Counted from the stretch's first letter, positions 18,395 to 28,426 are shown. The stretch is 64,000 bases of DNA from Mycolicibacterium sp. HK-90 (GCF_030486405.1 NZ_CP129613.1:4092001-4156000); one strand, 5' to 3'. Program-made: numbers and translations. The notes: generated by a model not told the origin, from the sequence alone.

Positions 18395-20302
18395 TCACGC
18401 AGTGAGGTCGTCGCCACTGGCCTGTTCGAGCAGGCTGCGCCGGTAGGATTCCATGGCCACCAGGTCACCGAACAGGGCGTGATATTCGTCCCCCTGTTCC
18501 ACCGGTGACATGCGTTGCAGCTTCGACTTCACCTCGGCGATCTGCCGGCCTACCCACACTTCCTGCAGGCGGGCCAGCACGCTGCTGATGTAGCGCGGCA
18601 GGTGCTCATCGTCTTCGACGTTGATGGCCTCCACACCGAGCTCGTTGACCAGACCCGCTGCCGCCGGGGACGACGTCTGTTCGCGGACCGCCTCGATCCA
18701 CTGCGCGCCGGATTGCCCCGCCGCCGTGCCGCCCGCCGCCTCGATCGCCGAGCGCACGGCGGTGTAACCGGGGTGGGTGAAGCTCTCCGCGGTCAGCGAG
18801 TCGAAGACGGGCCCCGCGATCGCCGGGTATTGCAGGCCGGCTTTCAGCGCCTCGCGCTGCGGCCACAGCGTCGGGTCGGTCGGGTCGGGACGGCCGATGT
18901 GTTCCGGTACCGGGGTCTGCCTGGATCTTGCCTGCGGCGCGCGGCGCGCGTTCTTGCGCCCGGCGCCGGCTTCCTCCCGTACCCGGCCGATCACCTGCGC
19001 GACGTTGTCCCAGCCGACCCAGCCGGCCAACTGGCGGGCGTACTCGTCGCGCAGCGTCGGGTCCTTGATCCGGGCGGCCATGGGCACACAGCGCCGAAGC
19101 GCGGCCACCCGGCCCTCGGCGCTGTCCAGGTCGTGCTCGGCCAGCGCGCTACGAATCACGAACTCGAACAACGGAGTTCGACGCGCCACCAGATCACGTA
19201 CGGCGCCGTCCCCGGAACGCAGCCGCAGATCGCACGGGTCCATGCCGTCGGGAGCCACCGCCACGAACGACTGACCGGACAGGTTCTGCTCGCCCTCGAA
19301 GGCCTTCACCGCGGCAGCCTGTCCGGCGGCATCACCGTCGAACACGTAGATCAACTCGCCGCGGAAGAAGTTGTCGTCCATCATCAGTCGGCGCAGCATC
19401 GACAGGTGCTGCTCACCGAACGCGGTGCCGCACGAGGCCACCGCGGTGGTCACCCCGGCCAGGTGCATCGCCATCACATCGGTGTAGCCCTCGACGACGA
19501 CGGCCTGATGCCCCTTGGCGATGTCCCGTTTGGCTCGGTCCAGCCCGAACAGCACCTGCGACTTCTTGTACAGCACGGTCTCGGGGGTGTTGACGTACTT
19601 GGCCTGGTTCTGGTCGTCGTCAAACAGCCGGCGCGCACCGAACCCGATGGTCTCACCCGAGGACACCCGGATCGGCCACAGCAGCCTGCGGTGGAACCGG
19701 TCCATCGGCCCGCGTTTGCCCTCGCGGCTCAGCCCGGCGGCCTCCAGCTCCTTGAACTCAAAGCCCTTGCGCAACAAGTGCTTTGTCAGCTTGTCCCAGC
19801 CCGACGGGGCGAAACCGCAGCCGAACTGGGCGGCCGCGGCGGCGTCGAAGTTGCGCTCGGTCAGGTACTTGCGCGCCTCGGCGGCCTCCTCGGAGCCCAA
19901 CGCCTCGGCGTAGAACTCCTGGGCAGCGGCGTTGGCGGCCAACAACCGGCTGCGGCTGCCGCGATCCCGCTGGACATTGGTGGTCGACGCGCCGGTGTAG
20001 GTGACGGTGTAGCCGACCCGGTCGGCCAGCAACTCCACCGCCTCGACGAAGCTGACGTGCTCGATCTTCTGGATGAAGGCGTAGACGTCACCGCCCTCGC
20101 CACAGCCGAAGCAGTGGAAGTGGCCATGATTCGGCCGCACGTGGAACGACGGCGACTTCTCGTCGTGGAACGGGCACAGACCCTTCATCGAGTCGGCCCC
20201 GGCCCGCCTCAGCTGGACGTAGTCACCGACCACATCCTCGATCCGGACCTTCTCACGGATGGCCGCGATATCGCGATCAGGAATCCGGCCGGCCACCGGC
20301 AT
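18395..20302 (-). CDS. dnaG: DNA primase
   Basis: The 635-residue primase makes RNA primers at the replication fork. Its CHC2 zinc finger is complete: Cys43, His46, Cys64 and Cys67. The catalytic TOPRIM core shows VVEGYTDVMA (metal-binding Glu) and YVFDGDAAGQ (Asp-x-Asp). The C-terminal third, rich in Ala/Glu helices, is the DnaB-binding domain. Length and domain order are normal. The start ATG lies just before the divergent hydrolase gene. Confidence 0.97.
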   Translation of the reverse strand: MPVAGRIPDRDIAAIREKVRIEDVVGDYVQLRRAGADSMKGLCPFHDEKSPSFHVRPNHGHFHCFGCGEGGDVYAFIQKIEHVSFVEAVELLADRVGYTVTYTGASTTNVQRDRGSRSRLLAANAAAQEFYAEALGSEEAAEARKYLTERNFDAAAAAQFGCGFAPSGWDKLTKHLLRKGFEFKELEAAGLSREGKRGPMDRFHRRLLWPIRVSSGETIGFGARRLFDDDQNQAKYVNTPETVLYKKSQVLFGLDRAKRDIAKGHQAVVVEGYTDVMAMHLAGVTTAVASCGTAFGEQHLSMLRRLMMDDNFFRGELIYVFDGDAAGQAAAVKAFEGEQNLSGQSFVAVAPDGMDPCDLRLRSGDGAVRDLVARRTPLFEFVIRSALAEHDLDSAEGRVAALRRCVPMAARIKDPTLRDEYARQLAGWVGWDNVAQVIGRVREEAGAGRKNARRAPQARSRQTPVPEHIGRPDPTDPTLWPQREALKAGLQYPAIAGPVFDSLTAESFTHPGYTAVRSAIEAAGGTAAGQSGAQWIEAVREQTSSPAAAGLVNELGVEAINVEDDEHLPRYISSVLARLQEVWVGRQIAEVKSKLQRMSPVEQGDEYHALFGDLVAMESYRRSLLEQASGDDLTA

Positions 20303-20355
20303 AGTCTATGCGCGCGCGGAAGACGCGTTTACCGGGTTTGCCCGAGGGCTGGAGA

Positions 20356-21204
20356 ATGGTGCACGTGACCGGAGGCGTCGTCGAACACCGGGGACGCCGG
20401 GTGGCCTATGCGGAATACGGCCCCGCCGAGGGCACGCCGGTGTTGTTCATCGCCGGTGCCGGCTGCGGCAGGCGGATGTCGTTCGCGGGTGAGCAGCTCG
20501 ACGACTACGGAGTTCGCCTGATATCGGTGGATCGTCCGGGGCTCGGTCTGTCCGACCCCGATCCCACGAAGACTCTCGACAGCGTGGGTGCGGATTTCGC
20601 CGCGGTGATCGACTGCGTCGCCGGACGCCCTGTACCCGTGGTGGCCAACTCGCAGGGAGCGCCGTTCGGCCTGGCACTGGCCACCACCGGACGGGCCTCT
20701 CGGCTCGTGCTGGCATCCCCGATCGACGACCTGGGCTGCCCGTCGGTTGCCGCCTTGTTGCCGCCCGCGCACCGCGAATTTGTGAGCGCGATCGCGGCAG
20801 ACCCTGACGGCGCGATGCAGGATCTGTCCGCCTACAGCGCCGGTGCACTCTTCGACATGATCATGGCGGACTATCCGCCGTCTGACCGCGTCGTCTACGA
20901 CGACCCGGGTTTTCGCACGATGTTGCGCACCGCGCTGGCCGACGGTTTCGCCCAGGGCGCGGCCGGATATGCCCGCGACACCGTGCTCGCCACGTCGCCC
21001 TGGCCGGTTCACCTGACCAGGCCCGGGGTCGAGACACACGTGGTGTTCGGCGGCGACGACAGCGTGCACTCACCCGACCGCGGCGCGACCCTGGCAGGCC
21101 GCATCGACGGTGCGACCCGCACCGTAGTCGACGGCGTGGGTGGTGCGTTGCTGTGGGCACGCCCGGAGGTGATCGTGAGCCGGCTCGGGGTACCTGGAAC
21201 GTGA
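20356..21204 (+). CDS. Alpha/beta hydrolase-fold protein, catalytic His apparently lost
   Basis: The fold is clear: VLFIAGAGCGRRMSF (oxyanion region), ISVDRPGLGLSD, and a nucleophile elbow ANSQG in VPVVANSQGAPFGLALA. In place of the usual GxGH...W element near the C-terminus it reads GVGGALLWARPE, with Gly where the catalytic His belongs. The protein may be inactive as a hydrolase or use another residue. I prefer the ATG at 20356 (282 residues) to 20308, which adds 16 basic residues. It is divergent from dnaG and convergent with dgt. Confidence 0.7.
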   Translation: MVHVTGGVVEHRGRRVAYAEYGPAEGTPVLFIAGAGCGRRMSFAGEQLDDYGVRLISVDRPGLGLSDPDPTKTLDSVGADFAAVIDCVAGRPVPVVANSQGAPFGLALATTGRASRLVLASPIDDLGCPSVAALLPPAHREFVSAIAADPDGAMQDLSAYSAGALFDMIMADYPPSDRVVYDDPGFRTMLRTALADGFAQGAAGYARDTVLATSPWPVHLTRPGVETHVVFGGDDSVHSPDRGATLAGRIDGATRTVVDGVGGALLWARPEVIVSRLGVPGT

Positions 21205-21211
21205 CTCCGGG

Positions 21212-22486
21212 CTATCCCAACGGGCGGGGTGACCGCGCCTCGTGCACCCGTTCCAGCCGGCTCTCGGTGTAGGACGCGATCTGATCGACCACCACCCGCA
21301 ACCGGGCGCCGTCGTCGGCGGCGCGGTCGAACTCGGGGGCGAACTGTGGGTCGAGGCTGCCCGGGGCCTGCGCCCACAACGCGAGCGCGACCTCGTGGAT
21401 CAGCGTGCGCTGATCGGCCTGGATCTGCAGGTGCCGGTGATCGGACATGATGAACTGCAGCGCCAGCATCTTGAGCAGCACCACCTCGGCGCGCACCAAC
21501 GGCGGCACCTCGAGCTGGGCGTCAAACCGTCGCAGCGGCCGGGCACCCGCCACCGCCCGGGTCTGGGTGATCGCGGCGTTGGCGAAGCGCCCGACCAGTT
21601 CACTGGTCATGGTCTTCAGCGCGACCGAGGCCGCCAGGGTTCCGTCGTACTTCCCCACCGCGGCCACCACGGGCACCTGCGAGAGCCGCTCGGCGGCGGC
21701 CAGCAGATCGTCATGGCTGACGCTCGGAAAAGACTTGGCGCCCAGTACCGCCAGCGACCCCGCCTCGTCAGGATCGCCCAGTACCCGCAGGTCGATGCGC
21801 CCGGAGATGACGCCGTCCTCGACGTCGTGCACGGAGTAGGCGACGTCGTCGGCCCAATCCATCACCTGGGCCTCCAGGCACGGCCGCTCGGCCGGGGCGC
21901 CCGCCCGCATCCACGCGGCGGCCTCGGCGTCGTCGTCGTAGAAGCCGTACTTGCGCCGCGTGCCGAAGCTGGGCCACGGATACTTCCCCACCGCGTCCAG
22001 CGCCGCCCTGGTCAGGTTGAGCCCCGCCGAACGCCCCTGTTCGTCAAGAACTTTGGGCTCCAGCCTGGTCAGGATTCGGAAGTTCTGGGCATTGCCCTCG
22101 AACCCGCCGAACGGTTTGGCGATCTCGTCGAGCGCCCGCTCGCCGTTGTGTCCGTAGGGCGGGTGCCCGATGTCGTGTGCCAGGCCGGCCAGGTCGACCA
22201 GGTCCGGATCGCAACCCAGCCCGATCGCCATCCCCCGCCCGATCTGGGCCACCTCGAGCGAATGGGTGAGCCTGGTCCGCGGGGTGTCGCCATGCCGCGG
22301 CCCGACCACCTGGGTCTTGTCGGCCAGCCGCCGCAGCGCCGCGCTGTGCAGCACGCGCGCCCGGTCGCGGGCGAAGTCGGTGCGGTGCTCGGTGTCGGTT
22401 CCGGGCAGCGCAGCACCCTTCGGCGACTCGACCACCAGACGTTGCCGGTCGAAGTCGTCGTACCAGGACTGCGTATCCGCGTTCAC
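21212..22486 (-). CDS. dgt: Deoxyguanosine triphosphate triphosphohydrolase-like protein
   Basis: This 424-residue HD-domain enzyme hydrolyses dGTP (or other dNTPs) to the nucleoside and triphosphate. The family start ([23 protein letters not shown]) and the metal site are present: His75 in [11 protein letters not shown], His104-Asp105 in [15 protein letters not shown], and Asp in [13 protein letters not shown] near 210. Length fits the bacterial family. The location beside dnaG is conserved in mycobacteria. Confidence 0.95.
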   Translation of the reverse strand: MNADTQSWYDDFDRQRLVVESPKGAALPGTDTEHRTDFARDRARVLHSAALRRLADKTQVVGPRHGDTPRTRLTHSLEVAQIGRGMAIGLGCDPDLVDLAGLAHDIGHPPYGHNGERALDEIAKPFGGFEGNAQNFRILTRLEPKVLDEQGRSAGLNLTRAALDAVGKYPWPSFGTRRKYGFYDDDAEAAAWMRAGAPAERPCLEAQVMDWADDVAYSVHDVEDGVISGRIDLRVLGDPDEAGSLAVLGAKSFPSVSHDDLLAAAERLSQVPVVAAVGKYDGTLAASVALKTMTSELVGRFANAAITQTRAVAGARPLRRFDAQLEVPPLVRAEVVLLKMLALQFIMSDHRHLQIQADQRTLIHEVALALWAQAPGSLDPQFAPEFDRAADDGARLRVVVDQIASYTESRLERVHEARSPRPLG

Positions 22487-22532
22487 CGACGCACAGTCTG
22501 CCAGGAACCGACGCGCCGACCCGGCAGCGCAT

Positions 22533-22538
22533 TAGATT
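22533..22538 (+). promoter_or_regulatory. Candidate -10 element for a leaderless transcript
   Basis: TAGATT (TAnnnT) ends 7 nt before the ATG at 22546. With no Shine-Dalgarno visible, transcription may begin at or next to the start codon. Leaderless mRNAs with this spacing are common in mycobacteria. Confidence 0.4.
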
Positions 22539-22545
22539 GACGGTC

Positions 22546-24582
22546 ATGCGTATCGCCCGTGTGCTCTCGATGCTGCTCGCGATCCTGATCACCGGTCTGC
22601 TGGCCGCCCCCGGCACCGCCGCCGAACCGCCGTTGCGACTGGCCACGCAGCTCGTCGACAACGCGGGGGTGCTGTCACCGCCCCAGCGGGCCAATGTGCA
22701 ACGGGCCCTCGACCAGCTCTACGACACCAAACGCATTCAGCTGTGGGTGGTCTTCGTCGAGGACTTCGCCGGGAAGAACCAGTCGGGCTGGGCCTCGGAC
22801 ACCATCCGGCTCAGCGATCTGGGTGATGACGACGCACTGCTCGCCGTGGCCACCAAGGACCGGGCGTATTCCTTCCAGGTGCCGGATACGGTCCGGGGCG
22901 GCAACGCCCGGGCCAACGACATCCGGCTCGACAGCATCGAACCCGCACTGCACCGCGAAGACTGGGCCGGCGCGGCGATCGCGGCCGCCAACGGGCTGAA
23001 GTCCGAACCTGCCACCAATCCGGTTGCCACGCCGGGCGTGTCATGGCCGGCCATGTTGATCGGTCTCGGCGTGGTGCTGGTGCTGTTCGGGCTGGTGTGG
23101 TGGTGGGCCCGGCGGCGGCGGGCCAAGCGCCGCCAGGCCGAGTTCGAGGCCGCCAAACGCGTGGACCCCACCGACGCCGACGCGCTGGCCGCGGTGCCGC
23201 TGGAGGCGCTCGACGAGCTGTCCCGCTCGATCGTGGTCGACGTCGACAACGCGGTCCGCACCAGCGAGGCCGAGCTCGAACTGGCCGTCGAAGAATTCGG
23301 CGCCAATCGCACCCAACCGTTCACCGCGGCCCTGGCCAACGCGAAAACCGCGCTGGCCCAAGCCTTCACCGTGCGCCAGACGCTGGACGACGATGCTCCC
23401 GAGACACCACTGCAGCAGCGCCATTTGCTGACCCAGGTGGTGGTGTCGGCGGCCCGGGCCGACCGCGAGCTGGAAGCCCAGAGTCAGGCCTTCGAGCAGT
23501 TGCGGGATCTGGTGATCAATGCCCCGGCCCGGCTCGACACCATGACCCAACAGATGGTCGACCTGACCGCCCGCATCGATCCCGCCCGCCAGACCCTGGA
23601 CACCCTGCACACCCAGTTCGACGCCACCGCACTGAGTTCGGTGGCGACCAATGTGGACGCCGCCAAGGAACGGCTGGCGTTCGCGGACCGGAACATCACC
23701 ACCGCGCGTGGCCTGGTGTCCCGGCCGGCGACCGACCAGACCGCCCTGGTGGACGCGGTGCGCTCGGCCGAATCCGCGCTCGATCAGACCCGGACCCTGC
23801 TCGACGCCGTCGACAGCGCGGCCTCCGACATCAACCGGGCACTGGCCGGGCTGCCCGCGGCGATTGCCGACATCCAGGCGGGTATCGATCAGGCGAATTC
23901 ACTACTGGCGCAATCCGGTACCCCGCAGGCCGACCGGCTGAGCGTGGCTCGTGATGCCGCCAAACAGGCCGCCGACGAGGCGGCCACGAACGGCAAGGCC
24001 GACCCGCTGGGCACGTTCACCCGGCTGACCAAGGCCGACGCCGACCTGGATCAGCTGCTGGCCAGCGTGCACGAACAGCAGGAGGCTGCCGCGCGGCTGG
24101 CCCGGGCCCTGGAGCAGGCCCTGTTCACCGCGCAGTCACGGATCAAGGCGGTGTCGGACTTCATCGAGACCCGCCGGGGCAGCATCGGCCCCGAGGCCCG
24201 CACCCGGTTGGCCGAGGCGCAGCGTCAACTGCAGGCCGCCGAGGCCAAGCGGGCCGCGAACCCGACCGAGGCCGTCGCGCACGCCAACGGCGCGTCGACG
24301 CTGGCCGCGCAGGCACAGGGCCTGGCCAATGACGATGTGCGGGCCGCGCAGCGCTCCTACACCTCGCAGTACGGCGGTGGCGGCGGCTCCGACATGGGTG
24401 CGGTGCTCGGCGGCATCCTGATCGGCAACATCCTGCGCGGCGGCGGCGGCTTCGGTGGCGGCTTCGGCGGCGGGTACGGCGGCAGCTGGGGCGGTGGCCG
24501 CGGCATGGGCCGGCCGACGTCCTACGGCGGCGCCTCCCATTCGTCGGGTCGCAGCTACAGCGGCGGCGGCGGGCGCTTCTAA
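22546..24582 (+). CDS. TPM-domain membrane protein with coiled-coil and Gly-rich tail
   Basis: The 678-residue product has an N-terminal signal (residues 1-27), then a TPM domain (about 36-155). The TPM domain begins LVDNAGVLSPPQRANVQRAL and has IQLWVVFVEDFAGKN and LLAVATKDRAYSF. A transmembrane helix lies at about 167-188 (MLIGLGVVLVLFGLVWWWARRRR). The following ~400 residues are helical, Ala/Gln/Asp-rich and coiled-coil-like. The end is Gly-rich with GGGGFGGGFGGG blocks. TPM proteins act outside the membrane, and some assist photosystem repair; the mycobacterial role is unknown. It corresponds to Rv2345. ATG at 22546 was preferred over TTG at 22537. Confidence 0.85.
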   Translation: MRIARVLSMLLAILITGLLAAPGTAAEPPLRLATQLVDNAGVLSPPQRANVQRALDQLYDTKRIQLWVVFVEDFAGKNQSGWASDTIRLSDLGDDDALLAVATKDRAYSFQVPDTVRGGNARANDIRLDSIEPALHREDWAGAAIAAANGLKSEPATNPVATPGVSWPAMLIGLGVVLVLFGLVWWWARRRRAKRRQAEFEAAKRVDPTDADALAAVPLEALDELSRSIVVDVDNAVRTSEAELELAVEEFGANRTQPFTAALANAKTALAQAFTVRQTLDDDAPETPLQQRHLLTQVVVSAARADRELEAQSQAFEQLRDLVINAPARLDTMTQQMVDLTARIDPARQTLDTLHTQFDATALSSVATNVDAAKERLAFADRNITTARGLVSRPATDQTALVDAVRSAESALDQTRTLLDAVDSAASDINRALAGLPAAIADIQAGIDQANSLLAQSGTPQADRLSVARDAAKQAADEAATNGKADPLGTFTRLTKADADLDQLLASVHEQQEAAARLARALEQALFTAQSRIKAVSDFIETRRGSIGPEARTRLAEAQRQLQAAEAKRAANPTEAVAHANGASTLAAQAQGLANDDVRAAQRSYTSQYGGGGGSDMGAVLGGILIGNILRGGGGFGGGFGGGYGGSWGGGRGMGRPTSYGGASHSSGRSYSGGGGRF

Positions 24583-25028
24583 CCGGATTGTTCGGTCAGG
24601 CTGACCTGCCCCCGTGGCACGGCCGTACCGTCCTTGCGCCGGAATCCGATTCCGACGGGTTCACCAGTGGCCGTTTCGACGAACCGGTACTGACTGCTGT
24701 GTGGACGAGCTCGATGAACGTGGCCCCACTGCCCGATCGCCGCGAGCACCGAGACGAGCTCGTGCCCGGCGTCGGTGAGCACGTAACGGCTGCGGGTGCG
24801 GTCGCCGGGTTCCTGGTAGTCGACGACCTGCAGAATGCCGGCGTCGACCAGTTCGGACAGCCGGGCACTCAGGACGTCCGACGCGACACCGAGCCGTTGG
24901 CGGAACTCCGAGAACCGCGACCGGCCTAGCAGCGCTTCGCGGATGATCAAGATTGCCCACCGCTGTCCGAGCACCGACATCGTGCGGGCGATCGGGCAGG
25001 CGTCGTCGGACCACGGATCACTGCGCAT
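24579..25028 (-). CDS. HxlR-family transcriptional regulator
   Basis: This 149-residue winged-helix protein carries the HxlR start pattern with conserved Cys11 (DDACPIARTMSVLGQRWAILIIREALLG), then the helix-turn-helix and wing (FSEFRQRLGVASDVLSARLSELVDAGIL...YVLTDAGHEL). HxlR regulators often sense aldehydes or electrophiles through that cysteine. It is divergent from an SDR/alcohol dehydrogenase pair, with a palindrome between them, so it probably controls those genes. Its stop overlaps the TPM gene's stop by 4 nt. Confidence 0.85.
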   Translation of the reverse strand: MRSDPWSDDACPIARTMSVLGQRWAILIIREALLGRSRFSEFRQRLGVASDVLSARLSELVDAGILQVVDYQEPGDRTRSRYVLTDAGHELVSVLAAIGQWGHVHRARPHSSQYRFVETATGEPVGIGFRRKDGTAVPRGQVSLTEQSG

Positions 25029-25045
25029 GCAAGAATTCTATCTGA

Positions 25046-25060
25046 GTTGGGAATACCAAC
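25046..25060. promoter_or_regulatory. Palindromic operator candidate for the HxlR regulator
   Basis: GTTGG-GAATA-CCAAC is a perfect 5-bp inverted repeat with a 5-nt spacer, 18 nt upstream of the regulator gene and 64 nt upstream of the SDR gene. It is the only evident palindrome in this divergent region. Confidence 0.5.
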
Positions 25061-25123
25061 CCAGCAGGTCGACCTTGACGTAGGTGAGATTCGCGCAGTC
25101 AACCGAGTTCGAAGGAGAAACGA

Positions 25124-25786
25124 ATGTCCCGACAGATCCAGGGTGCAACAGCGGTGGTCACCGGCGGCCAGAAAGGGCTGGGCAAGGCGATCGTGGACGA
25201 ACTCCTCGCCCGCGGCGCCGCCAAGGTCTATGCCACCAGCCGACGCCCCGAGCCCAGCACCGACCCCAGGGTGGTTGCCGTCGAAGCCGAGGTCACCGAC
25301 GATGACTCTGTCGCCCAGCTGGCCGCACTGGCCGGCGATGCCACCATCGTCGTGAACAACGCAGGCGTAACCGGCGGAAAGTCACTGCTGCACAGCGACT
25401 TCGACGAAATCCGTTCCGTATTCGAGACCAACCTGTTCGGTCCATTACATGTGACGAGGGCGTTCGCCCCCCAGCTGGCCGGGGGCACGTTTGTCAACGT
25501 CGCTTCGGTGCTGTCCTGGCTGCCCGGCTTCGGCGCCTACGGGTCGTCGAAGGCGGCACTGTGGTCGGCGACGAACTCGCTCCGAGCTGAGCTGAGCGCG
25601 CAGGGCACCAATGTGATCGGGGTGTATCTCGGCTACACCGACACGTCGATGGTCGCCGACCTGGACGTCCCCAAGAACGATCCGGCCGACGTGGCCCGTC
25701 AGATCGTAGACGGTATCGAGACGGGGGCCGCCGAGGTACTCGCCGACGAACTCACCCGCCAGGCCCGGACAACCGTCTTCGCCTGA
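25124..25786 (+). CDS. Short-chain dehydrogenase/reductase (classical SDR)
   Basis: The 220-residue enzyme has the cofactor motif TGGQKGLG (residues 13-20), NNAG (78-81), Ser128 and the catalytic Tyr139-x3-Lys143 (YGSSK). A GAAGGAG ribosome-binding site precedes the ATG. It should interconvert an alcohol and a carbonyl with NAD(P)H. The 27-nt gap to an alcohol dehydrogenase and the divergent HxlR regulator suggest an inducible detoxification unit. The substrate is unknown. Confidence 0.85.
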   Translation: MSRQIQGATAVVTGGQKGLGKAIVDELLARGAAKVYATSRRPEPSTDPRVVAVEAEVTDDDSVAQLAALAGDATIVVNNAGVTGGKSLLHSDFDEIRSVFETNLFGPLHVTRAFAPQLAGGTFVNVASVLSWLPGFGAYGSSKAALWSATNSLRAELSAQGTNVIGVYLGYTDTSMVADLDVPKNDPADVARQIVDGIETGAAEVLADELTRQARTTVFA

Positions 25787-25813
25787 TCCGCCAAACACCC
25801 GAGGAGAGTGGAC

Positions 25814-26839
25814 ATGTCGACCTATCGAGCCTATCAGGTAACCGGACAACGGCAGTTCGATCTGGTCGAACGCGAACTCGTTCCGCCGCCGTACGGCCAG
25901 GTGCGCGTGCGCGTGCTCAGCTGCGGGGTGTGCCACAGCGACGTGCTGGCGGTCGAAGGCCAGCGGCCCGCACCGGAACAACCGGTGGTACCCGGACACG
26001 AAATCGTCGGTGTGGTCGACGCGATCGGCGACGGAGTCCGCGCCTGGAAACCCGGCGACCGCGTAGGTATCGGATTCCTCGGCGGCCAGTGCAACGAGTG
26101 CGAGTTCTGCCGCCGTGGCGATTTCGTGAACTGCACCGACCAACCCAAGCCCGGCACCACCGAGGACGGCGGCTACGCGGAGGTGGTGTACGCCCGGGCA
26201 TCGGGTCTGGTCCGGGTGCCCGAGACACTGACGCCGACCACCGCCGCTCCCCTGCTGTGCGCCGGGGTGACAGTGTTCAACGCACTGCGCGCCACCGCCG
26301 CCCCATCCGGGGCGCTGGTCGCCGTCCAGGGCATCGGCGGGCTCGGTCACCTCGGAGTGCAGTACGCCAAGAAGCTCGGATACCGCGTCGCGGCCATCGC
26401 CCGCGGCGCCGAGAAATCCGAACTGGCAACGGCATTGGGCGCCGACCACTACATCGACAGCGCGGCTGCCGACCCCGGCGCCGCACTCAACGCGCTCGGC
26501 GGAGCCACCGCGGCCATCGCGACCGCAGCCAGCGGAGCTTCGATGAGCCCCCTGGTCGCGGGGTTACGTCCACGCGGGCAGCTCATCGTCGTCGGGGTAG
26601 CGCCGGATCCCATCGCGGTCAACACGGCCGATCCGATCCTCGGTGGTCGCAGCATCGTCGGCAGCCTGACCGGCTCGGCGATCGACAACGAAGACAACCT
26701 GGCGTTCAGCGTGGCCCATGGCATCTCACCGATGGTCGAGGTGATGCCGTTCGAGGAAGCGCCGGGAGCCTACGAGCGGATGATGTCGGGGCAGGCCCGG
26801 TTCCGGGTGGTGCTCGACATCGCGGGGACCACCCGGTGA
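25814..26839 (+). CDS. Zinc-dependent alcohol dehydrogenase
   Basis: This 341-residue medium-chain dehydrogenase has catalytic zinc ligands Cys37 (CGVCHSD) and His62-Glu63 (GHE). The structural zinc site is Cys93, Cys96, Cys99 and Cys107, and the Rossmann motif is GIGGLGHLGVQYAK. GAGGAG lies 7 nt before the ATG at 25814; the in-frame GTG at 25808 overlaps that site and is less likely. It probably works with the upstream SDR and answers to the HxlR repressor. Confidence 0.9.
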   Translation: MSTYRAYQVTGQRQFDLVERELVPPPYGQVRVRVLSCGVCHSDVLAVEGQRPAPEQPVVPGHEIVGVVDAIGDGVRAWKPGDRVGIGFLGGQCNECEFCRRGDFVNCTDQPKPGTTEDGGYAEVVYARASGLVRVPETLTPTTAAPLLCAGVTVFNALRATAAPSGALVAVQGIGGLGHLGVQYAKKLGYRVAAIARGAEKSELATALGADHYIDSAAADPGAALNALGGATAAIATAASGASMSPLVAGLRPRGQLIVVGVAPDPIAVNTADPILGGRSIVGSLTGSAIDNEDNLAFSVAHGISPMVEVMPFEEAPGAYERMMSGQARFRVVLDIAGTTR

Positions 26840-26854
26840 CGCGTGCAGGGCGTG

Positions 26855-28240
26855 TCAGCAGCCCTTGAGCCGCACCGCCAGGTAGTCCGATACCTTGTCC
26901 AGCGCGATCCGCTCCTGGGTCATCGCGTCACGCTCACGGATGGTGACCGCGTTGTCCTCCAGGGTGTCGAAATCGACTGTCACGCAATACGGCGTGCCGA
27001 TCTCGTCCTGGCGGCGGTAGCGGCGGCCGATCGCACCGGCATCGTCGAACTCGACGTTCCAGTTCTTGCGCAGTTCGGCGGCCAGGTCGCGGGCCTTGGG
27101 TGACAGATCCGCATTGCGCGACAGCGGCAGCACGGCGGCCTTGACCGGGGCCAGGCGCGGGTCGAGCTTGAGCACGGTGCGCTTGTCCACCCCGCCCTTG
27201 GCGTTCGGAGCCTCGTCCTCGGTGTAGGAATCGACCAGGAACGCCATCAGGGAGCGGGTCAGGCCGGCCGCGGGCTCGATCACGTACGGCACGTACCGGG
27301 TGTCGGCACCCTGATCGTAGAACGACAGATCGACACCGGAATGCTTTGCGTGCGTAGACAAGTCGAAGTTCGTGCGGTTGGCGATGCCTTCCAGCTCACC
27401 CCACGGGTTGCCGGCGAAACCGAACTTGTACTCGATGTCGACGGTGCCGTCGGAGTAGTGCGACAACTTCTCCTTGGGATGGTCGTACAGGCGCAGGTTG
27501 TCCCGGTTGATACCGAGGTCGACGTACCACTGCAGGCGCGTCTCGATCCAGTACTTGTGCCACTCGCCGGCCGTCGACGGCTCGACGAAGAACTCCATCT
27601 CCATCTGCTCGAACTCGCGCGTGCGGAAGATGAAGTTGCCCGGGGTGATCTCGTTGCGGAAGCTCTTGCCGATCTGGCCGATGCCGAACGGCGGCTTCTT
27701 GCGCGCGGTGGTGACCACGTTGGCGAAGTTGACGAAGATGCCCTGGGCGGTCTCCGGGCGCAGGTAGTGCAGCCCCTCCTCGGACTCGATCGGGCCGAGG
27801 TAGGTCTTGAGCATCATGTTGAAGTCGCGCGGCTCGGTCCACTGCCCCTTGGTGCCGCAGTCGGGGCAGACGATCTCGTCCATCGGCACCGAGTCCGGGT
27901 CATCGAGACCCTTCTTGGTCGCGTACGCCTCCTGCATGTGGTCCTGACGGTGGCGCTTGTGGCAGTTCAGGCACTCCACGAGCGGGTCGTTGAACACGTC
28001 GACGTGACCGGAGGCCACCCACACCTGGCGCGGCAGGATGATCGCGGAGTCCAGGCCGACGACATCATCGCGGGACGTCACGACCGACCGCCACCACTGC
28101 CGCTTGATGTTCTCCTTGAGCTCGACACCGAGCGGCCCGTAATCCCACGCGGACTTGGTACCGCCGTAGATCTCACCGGACTGGAATACCAGGCCACGGC
28201 GTTTCGCCAAGTTCGCAACGGTGTCGATGATGGATGCCAC
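26855..28240 (-). CDS. glyS: Glycyl-tRNA synthetase (alpha2 type)
   Basis: This 461-residue class II synthetase charges tRNA-Gly. It starts at GTG (28240) and shows the family opening [33 protein letters not shown]. Zinc-binding cysteines are in [10 protein letters not shown] and [11 protein letters not shown]. Motif 2 is [25 protein letters not shown]. The C-terminal anticodon-binding domain includes [34 protein letters not shown]. Length is normal. It diverges from the zinc regulator pair smtB-zur. Confidence 0.96.
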   Translation of the reverse strand: MASIIDTVANLAKRRGLVFQSGEIYGGTKSAWDYGPLGVELKENIKRQWWRSVVTSRDDVVGLDSAIILPRQVWVASGHVDVFNDPLVECLNCHKRHRQDHMQEAYATKKGLDDPDSVPMDEIVCPDCGTKGQWTEPRDFNMMLKTYLGPIESEEGLHYLRPETAQGIFVNFANVVTTARKKPPFGIGQIGKSFRNEITPGNFIFRTREFEQMEMEFFVEPSTAGEWHKYWIETRLQWYVDLGINRDNLRLYDHPKEKLSHYSDGTVDIEYKFGFAGNPWGELEGIANRTNFDLSTHAKHSGVDLSFYDQGADTRYVPYVIEPAAGLTRSLMAFLVDSYTEDEAPNAKGGVDKRTVLKLDPRLAPVKAAVLPLSRNADLSPKARDLAAELRKNWNVEFDDAGAIGRRYRRQDEIGTPYCVTVDFDTLEDNAVTIRERDAMTQERIALDKVSDYLAVRLKGC

Positions 28241-28390
28241 GGTGCATCAGAGTAGCGAGTGACCGGGCAAAACCCCGAACCCGCGTGAACCACCACCGCG
28301 CCGGGCGTGCGCTCACGGCGGATTTGGCCCCGCAGCGCCGCCTCGGCGGCACGGTCGGCGCCGCGCGCGCACACTCGCCGGCCGAATCGG

Positions 28391-28418
28391 TTGACATGCA
28401 ACATCGCGCATGTATCCT
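28391..28418 (+). promoter_or_regulatory. smtB-zur promoter with overlapping inverted repeat
   Basis: TTGACA (28391-28396) and TATCCT (28413-28418) have a 16-nt spacer and lie just upstream of smtB. A perfect inverted repeat ACATGC...GCATGT (28394-28413) spans the spacer, so a bound dimer would block RNA polymerase. SmtB, known to regulate its own operon in M. tuberculosis, is the obvious candidate. Confidence 0.6.
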
Positions 28419-28426
28419 GGCCCGTA

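Noticed and set aside
24360-24582. Gly-rich repeats at the end of the TPM gene as a PE/PGRS-type or DNA repeat
   Set aside because: They are an in-frame Gly-rich protein tail common in TPM proteins, without the PE domain or a regular DNA period.
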